Shown here piece after piece: positions 5,901 through 9,004 of a stretch of DNA of 9,004 nucleotides. The notes below the pieces were generated by a model, which was given only the letters and a program-made list of their open reading frames with translations, was not told the origin of the DNA and did not search any database. Source of the stretch: Acetobacteraceae bacterium (lineage in GTDB: Bacteria > Pseudomonadota > Alphaproteobacteria > Acetobacterales > Acetobacteraceae); the NCBI GenBank assembly GCA_003506895.1, contig DNXO01000069.1:10628-19631 (forward strand), in the 5' to 3' direction. The translations under genes were made by a program, and so were the position numbers. Each line of letters starts with the position of its first letter. Positions within the stretch are counted from its first letter, which is position 1.

Positions 5901-7664
5901 CTACCGTGCTGAAAGTGCGTGCCAAACATCGCCCGATGCAGGCAGCCCCATGATGTGCCGTTGATGCCACAGCGCGTAGAACAGCAACTTCCAGCATGCG
6001 AATCCGTGCCGCCACCGGCGAATGTCACGGAAGAGTGCCTCCACCTTGTCTGGATGGGCGATCGCCGCCACGCCTGACTGGGCGGCGACCAGTGGGCCGA
6101 GTCGGCTGCCTTGCGCCTTTATCCACTCCCCAACCGGCACGGTGAACCCGGATTTCGGGGCGAAAGGCCGCGCCGCCGGCTGATTTTTCTCTAGCCACTT
6201 GCGCAGGATCCATTTCCCCGTTCCGCGCCGAAGCTTCATCGAATCGGGCAACCGGAACGCCGCGGCCATCACGCCCGAATCGAGGAACGGCGTACGTCCC
6301 TCGATCGCATGCGCCATCATGCAGCGATCCAGCTTCAGCAGCAGGTCGTGCGGCAGCCAATCCGCCATGTCCAGCGCCTGAGCCGCGGCCAGGGGCGACC
6401 GCCCACCCTCTGTCGCCCGGAGTTCCGCCGCCGCCATGCCGTCCCGCCAGGCAGCGGGCTGGGAGCGCAGGACCGGCACCTTGTCGAAGCTGCCGCTGGC
6501 CCACATCGTCCGGCCGCCGCGCCACCACGGCAGCGTGGCCTGGCGGTACCGCTTGTAGCCGCCGAAAATCTCGTCGCCACCCTCACCTGTCAGCACGACC
6601 TTGACGTCCTGGCGCGCTCGGCGCGCAAGGAACCAGGAGGGGATGATGGCATAGTCCATCGTGGGGTCGTCCATCGCCGCGACAATCTCTGGCAAATGCT
6701 GCCAGACCATCTTTTCCGTCACTTCGATCGACTCGTGTCTGGCTCCGGTTGCCCGAGCAATTGCCGCCGCCTGTTCCCGCTCGTCCGTCGCGCCGGGGGC
6801 ATCGAATCCCGCCGTGAATGCTAGCACCGGTTCGTTGTTCAGCCGCGACATCAGCGTCAACAGGGTCGCACTGTCGATACCGCCGGACAGAAACATCCCA
6901 TACGGGACGTCGCTGCGCTGATGCAGGTCGACGCTTTCCATCAGCGCCTGATCCAATCGCCGCATCGCGGTTTCTTCGTCGATGTCCTCGGGCGGGGCGG
7001 CCGGGATTGGATTGATCCGCCTGCGCTCAAGAATATGTCCATCGGCGCACGTAATGGTTTCACCGGGCAGGACGCGCTGAATACCCTCGAATATTGTATC
7101 GGCGCCGGTCGTGAACTGAAGCTGCAGCAACTCTTCCACCGCGGCTGGCCGCACCTTTCGCTTCACCAGACCGGCTTCCAGCAGCGCCTGCGGTTCGGAT
7201 GCGAACGCGAGACCACCGTCTATTGTCGCGATATAGAGTGGCTTGATACCAAACGGATCACGGGTCAGGGTCACTGACCGGCGCACGCGTTCGTGAATGG
7301 CGATCCCGTACATGCCGCGAAGCTGCTTCGCGTAGTTCGCGCCGTCCCTTAGCCAAAGGTGCAAAGGGGGTTCGCAATCGCTGTTGGTGGCAAAGTTTAC
7401 GCCTGGCAGCGAGTCGCGCAGTTCTCGATAGTTATAAATCTCTCCGTTCGCGACCAAGGTCGCTGGACCAGCAAAAAACGGCTGATCGCCGGTCACCAGA
7501 TCGATGATCGCCAACCGGTTATGCAGCAGGGCGACGCGGCCCATCACCGCGTGTCCACTGCCGTCGGGCCCGCGATGATGCAGGGCACCGATCAGTTTCG
7601 ACAGCACGGTTGGATCCGGGGGCGCGGCGCCGGAAGAAAGGATCAGCCCAGCGATGCCGCACAT
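5901..7664 (-). CDS. asnB: Asparagine synthetase, glutamine-hydrolysing
   Basis: The product is 587 residues, slightly longer than E. coli AsnB (554). It converts aspartate, ATP and glutamine to asparagine, AMP, pyrophosphate and glutamate. The N-terminal class II glutaminase domain (about 2-200) begins with nucleophile C2 in MCGIAG. Its site is completed by R50 (HNRLAIIDL), N73-G74 (NGEIYNY) and D96 (NSDCE). The synthetase domain has the ATP PP-loop SGGIDS (260-265) and GEGGDE (360-365), plus EGRTPFLD and KWILRKW further on. The ORF is open 21 codons further upstream, but an extended start would bury the catalytic cysteine. ATG 7664 is therefore the start; GGAGAG (7680-7675) lies 10 bases before it. 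It is divergent from rpsL. A specialised amidotransferase role cannot be excluded, but no biosynthetic cluster surrounds it. Confidence 0.93.
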   Translation of the reverse strand: MCGIAGLILSSGAAPPDPTVLSKLIGALHHRGPDGSGHAVMGRVALLHNRLAIIDLVTGDQPFFAGPATLVANGEIYNYRELRDSLPGVNFATNSDCEPPLHLWLRDGANYAKQLRGMYGIAIHERVRRSVTLTRDPFGIKPLYIATIDGGLAFASEPQALLEAGLVKRKVRPAAVEELLQLQFTTGADTIFEGIQRVLPGETITCADGHILERRRINPIPAAPPEDIDEETAMRRLDQALMESVDLHQRSDVPYGMFLSGGIDSATLLTLMSRLNNEPVLAFTAGFDAPGATDEREQAAAIARATGARHESIEVTEKMVWQHLPEIVAAMDDPTMDYAIIPSWFLARRARQDVKVVLTGEGGDEIFGGYKRYRQATLPWWRGGRTMWASGSFDKVPVLRSQPAAWRDGMAAAELRATEGGRSPLAAAQALDMADWLPHDLLLKLDRCMMAHAIEGRTPFLDSGVMAAAFRLPDSMKLRRGTGKWILRKWLEKNQPAARPFAPKSGFTVPVGEWIKAQGSRLGPLVAAQSGVAAIAHPDKVEALFRDIRRWRHGFACWKLLFYALWHQRHIMGLPASGDVWHALSAR

Positions 7665-7806
7665 ATTATAAAGTCTCTCCGATTGACGAACCGCCAAGGC
7701 CGTACGTGCATAGCGCACTGGCTGCAAATTGTCCCGTCATGAGGATGTTCCAGATGCCGCGAATATCCGCCATGCACGAATCGGTAAAATCCCTTTGCTT
7801 GAGCGC

Positions 7807-7835
7807 TTGACTCGACGCAACCGGGCTTCTAGAGA
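7807..7835 (+). promoter_or_regulatory. Candidate promoter of the rpsL-rpsG-tuf operon
   Basis: TTGACT (7807-7812) and TAGAGA (7830-7835) are separated by exactly 17 bases. The -35 match is five of six and the -10 match three of six to the sigma-70 consensus. The same TTGACT hexamer with a 17-base spacer is seen before the tRNA-Ala gene. A start about seven bases downstream would give a long leader of roughly 215 nt before rpsL. Predicted from pattern only. Confidence 0.45.
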
Positions 7836-7955
7836 TCGCGCCCTCGGCCGACCCTGGGTTTTACTTCTACGGGATGGTCGCTGGTTCGCAGGCAAACGAC
7901 GCATGCGGCGCCGCTTCCCCTCTACGGAGAAGCTTAGGCCGTCTGCCTACGTCAC

Positions 7956-7989
7956 CCCGCTGGATGGGCGTTAGCCCCATGCCGGCGGG
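7956..7989 (+). promoter_or_regulatory. Strong GC-rich hairpin in the rpsL leader, possible attenuator
   Basis: Bases 7956-7963 (CCCGCTGG) pair with 7982-7989 (CCGGCGGG), with one T-G wobble. Bases 7964-7969 (ATGGGC) pair with 7974-7980, with single-base bulges at 7975 and 7981. The loop is GTTA. The sequence after the stem, CTTGGTCTGTT, is only partly T-rich, so it is at most a weak intrinsic terminator. It sits 69 bases before the rpsL start and may act as an attenuator or a protein-binding leader element; this role is inferred. Confidence 0.5.
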
Positions 7990-8013
7990 CTTGGTCTGTT
8001 AATCGGCGATCGA

Positions 8014-8028
8014 ACCAAGAACCTTGGT
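8014..8028 (+). repeat. Small inverted repeat before rpsL with a competing partner
   Basis: ACCAAG (8014-8019) pairs perfectly with CTTGGT (8023-8028) across a 3-nt loop. A second identical CTTGGT lies at 7990-7995, directly at the foot of the larger hairpin, and could pair with the same ACCAAG instead. The two pairings are mutually exclusive. The element ends about 20 bases before the rpsL ribosome site. Confidence 0.45.
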
Positions 8029-8058
8029 GAAGCGCGAACGGAGAAGAGAAAGAGGTCC

Positions 8059-8430
8059 ATGCCGACCATTAACCAGCTTATCGCCAATGGGCGCGAGCGG
8101 CCGAAGACCCGGAACTCGGTTCCGGCTCTGCAGGGCTGCCCGCAGAAGCGCGGCGTCTGCACGCGCGTCTATACCACGACGCCGAAGAAGCCGAACTCCG
8201 CGCTGCGTAAGGTGGCAAAGGTTCGTCTGACCAACGGCTACGAAGTGGTTAGCTACATTCCTGGTGAAGGTCACAACCTTCAGGAACATTCGGTCGTTCT
8301 GATCCGCGGTGGGCGCGTGAAGGATTTGCCGGGCGTTCGTTACCATATCCTGCGCGGCGTCCTGGATACCCAGGGTCTGCCGAAGCGCCGTCAGCGCCGG
8401 TCGCTGTATGGCGCGAAGCGGCCGAAGTAA
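8059..8430 (+). CDS. rpsL: 30S ribosomal protein S12
   Basis: The product is 123 residues, full length for bacterial S12, a decoding-centre protein of the small subunit. The core is nearly invariant: CPQKRGVCTRVYTTTPKKPNS, EGHNLQEHSVVLIRGGRVKD and PGVRYH. K43 and K88, the positions where streptomycin-resistance changes usually occur, are both wild-type lysine. D89 is present, equivalent to the aspartate methylthiolated by RimO in some bacteria. A purine-rich AGAAAGAGG sequence (8047-8055) lies just before the ATG. It is the first gene of the str cluster here and is preceded by divergent asnB, not by rpoC as in many relatives. rpsG follows after only 12 bases. Confidence 0.98.
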   Translation: MPTINQLIANGRERPKTRNSVPALQGCPQKRGVCTRVYTTTPKKPNSALRKVAKVRLTNGYEVVSYIPGEGHNLQEHSVVLIRGGRVKDLPGVRYHILRGVLDTQGLPKRRQRRSLYGAKRPK

Positions 8431-8442
8431 GAGGGCGATCGT

Positions 8443-8919
8443 ATGTCTCGTCGTCACCGCGCGGATAAGCGCGAAATTCTCCCGGACGCGAAGTTCGGCG
8501 ACGTCGTTATCAGCCGTTTCATGAACGCGCTGATGTATGATGGCAAGAAATCGGCCGCCGAGGGCATTGTTTACAATGCGCTCGACGTTCTGAAGCGCCG
8601 TGGCGGCAATGCCGCCGATCCGGTGCGGATGTTCCATGAGGCGCTGGATAACGTGAAGCCGGCTGTCGAAGTCCGGTCCCGCCGGGTCGGCGGTGCCACG
8701 TATCAGGTGCCGGTCGAAGTCCGAGCGGAACGGCGCCAAGCGCTGGCGATCCGCTGGATCATCGATGCCGCCCGCAAGCGTGGCGAGCATACGATGCAGG
8801 ATCGTTTGTCGAACGAGCTGCTGGACGCGGTAAACAATCGCGGTTCCGCGGTGAAGAAGCGTGAAGATACCCACCGGATGGCTGAAGCCAACAAGGCCTT
8901 CAGTCACTACCGCTGGTAA
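8443..8919 (+). CDS. rpsG: 30S ribosomal protein S7
   Basis: The product is 158 residues, close to the 156-158 typical outside the enterobacteria, which have a C-terminal extension. S7 binds the 3' major domain of 16S rRNA and nucleates assembly of the small-subunit head. Conserved stretches include REILPDAKFGD, LMYDGKKSAAEGIVY, VEVRSRRVGGATYQVPVEV, VKKREDTHRMAEANKAF and the terminal HYRW. GAGGG (8431-8435) is seven bases before the ATG. In E. coli S7 represses its operon by binding the rpsL-rpsG spacer. That spacer is about 100 nt there but only 12 nt here, so the same site cannot exist in that place. The next gene, 48 bp on, is tuf and not fusA. Confidence 0.98.
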   Translation: MSRRHRADKREILPDAKFGDVVISRFMNALMYDGKKSAAEGIVYNALDVLKRRGGNAADPVRMFHEALDNVKPAVEVRSRRVGGATYQVPVEVRAERRQALAIRWIIDAARKRGEHTMQDRLSNELLDAVNNRGSAVKKREDTHRMAEANKAFSHYRW

Positions 8920-8957
8920 CCATAGACACCACTCAACAGGTCCCGTTCCGGATCTAC

Positions 8958-8962
8958 GGAGA
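8958..8962 (+). promoter_or_regulatory. Ribosome binding site of tuf
   Basis: GGAGA lies five bases before the ATG at 8968. It supports the start of the partial EF-Tu gene at the right edge. Confidence 0.65.
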
Positions 8963-8967
8963 TTACG

Positions 8968-9004
8968 ATGGGTAAGGCGAAATTCGAGCGGAATAAGCCG
9001 CACT
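8968..9004 (+). CDS. tuf: Elongation factor Tu, N-terminal start (partial)
   Basis: Only 12 codons lie in the window, reading MGKAKFERNKPH. The KFERxKPH segment directly after the initiator region is characteristic of bacterial EF-Tu, where it precedes the first GTPase motif. EF-G, the product expected after rpsG in the classical str operon, begins quite differently (a short tail, then a segment like NIGIMAHIDAGKT). EF-Tu delivers aminoacyl-tRNA to the ribosome as a GTP complex. The gene follows rpsG by 48 bp with its own ribosome site. The call rests on few residues, but they are distinctive. Whether this is the sole tuf copy cannot be seen. Confidence 0.88.
   Translation, partial: MGKAKFERNKPH

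Larger units (their letters stand above)
7665..8058. other. Divergent intergenic region between asnB and rpsL
   Basis: I see no credible gene in these 394 bases. The only longer plus-strand frame (7729-7974) starts at TTG, lacks a ribosome site, has no recognisable motif and ends inside a strong hairpin. The right half holds the candidate rpsL promoter (7807-7835), the hairpin at 7956-7989 and a second small inverted repeat at 8014-8028. The left half should hold the asnB promoter. The best minus-strand candidate is TTTACC (7788-7783) with TATTCG (7765-7760), 17 bases apart; it is too weak to call. A plus-strand TTGACG at 7683-7688 has no good -10 partner. Confidence 0.6.

Noticed and set aside
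7665..7670. Perfect TATAAT on the minus strand directly before the asnB ATG
   Set aside because: A start there would begin inside the coding region; no -35 is present at 17 bases (CGGTTC), and a ribosome site lies upstream of it. Probably chance in an AT-rich start region.
7665..7727. Longer asnB product starting at 7727
   Set aside because: It would add 21 residues before MCGIAG and mask the N-terminal cysteine nucleophile that class II glutaminases need.
7729..7974. Plus-strand 81-codon frame upstream of rpsL, considered as a leader peptide
   Set aside because: It starts at TTG without a ribosome site, begins before the likely promoter, is arginine-rich as GC-rich random frames often are, and ends inside the hairpin.
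8059..9003. Long minus-strand frame (334 codons) opposite rpsL, rpsG and tuf
   Set aside because: It mirrors three unmistakable translation genes, and its product shows no domain motifs.

Overview
The window looks like ordinary chromosome of a GC-rich alphaproteobacterium, probably near Rhodospirillales. This is inferred from the carB-greA linkage, alphaproteobacterial-type S12, S7 and EF-Tu N-terminal sequences, and a fused CysN-CysC. The lineage is a guess from protein character, not a database result. All clear genes are housekeeping genes. I see no phage, transposon, CRISPR or toxin-antitoxin genes.

Layout. (1) 1-2270, plus strand: the 3' end of carB (pyrimidine/arginine precursor synthesis), then greA (transcript-cleavage factor), then an ACT-domain threonine ammonia-lyase (isoleucine precursor). 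Small perfect hairpins lie at both junctions. (2) 2393-5710, plus strand: a sulfate-activation operon, cysD and fused cysNC, whose start and stop codons touch (TAATG). A small uracil-DNA-glycosylase-superfamily gene follows, with its 5' end inside the end of cysNC; it has four cysteines spaced like the [4Fe-4S] ligands of family 4 enzymes. (3) 5747-7664, minus strand: a complete tRNA-Ala(CGC) gene with a plausible promoter of its own, and a class II glutamine-dependent asparagine synthetase gene upstream of it. (4) 7665-8058: a divergent intergenic region of about 390 bp, with a candidate promoter and a structured leader for the ribosomal genes. (5) 8059-9004, plus strand: rpsL, rpsG and the first 12 codons of tuf.

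The genes fall into independent groups. CysD and CysNC together turn sulfate and ATP into PAPS. carB, the threonine lyase and asnB feed amino-acid and nucleotide synthesis. The rpsL-rpsG-tuf group makes translation components.

The points most worth a second look are these. The str cluster goes directly from rpsG to tuf, with no fusA between them. The rpsL leader holds a strong hairpin followed by three short segments that can pair in two mutually exclusive ways. The spacer between rpsL and rpsG is only 12 nt. The UDG-like protein has a glutamine where family 4 enzymes carry an acidic residue in motif A. I found no convincing evidence for a wholly new biological system here.
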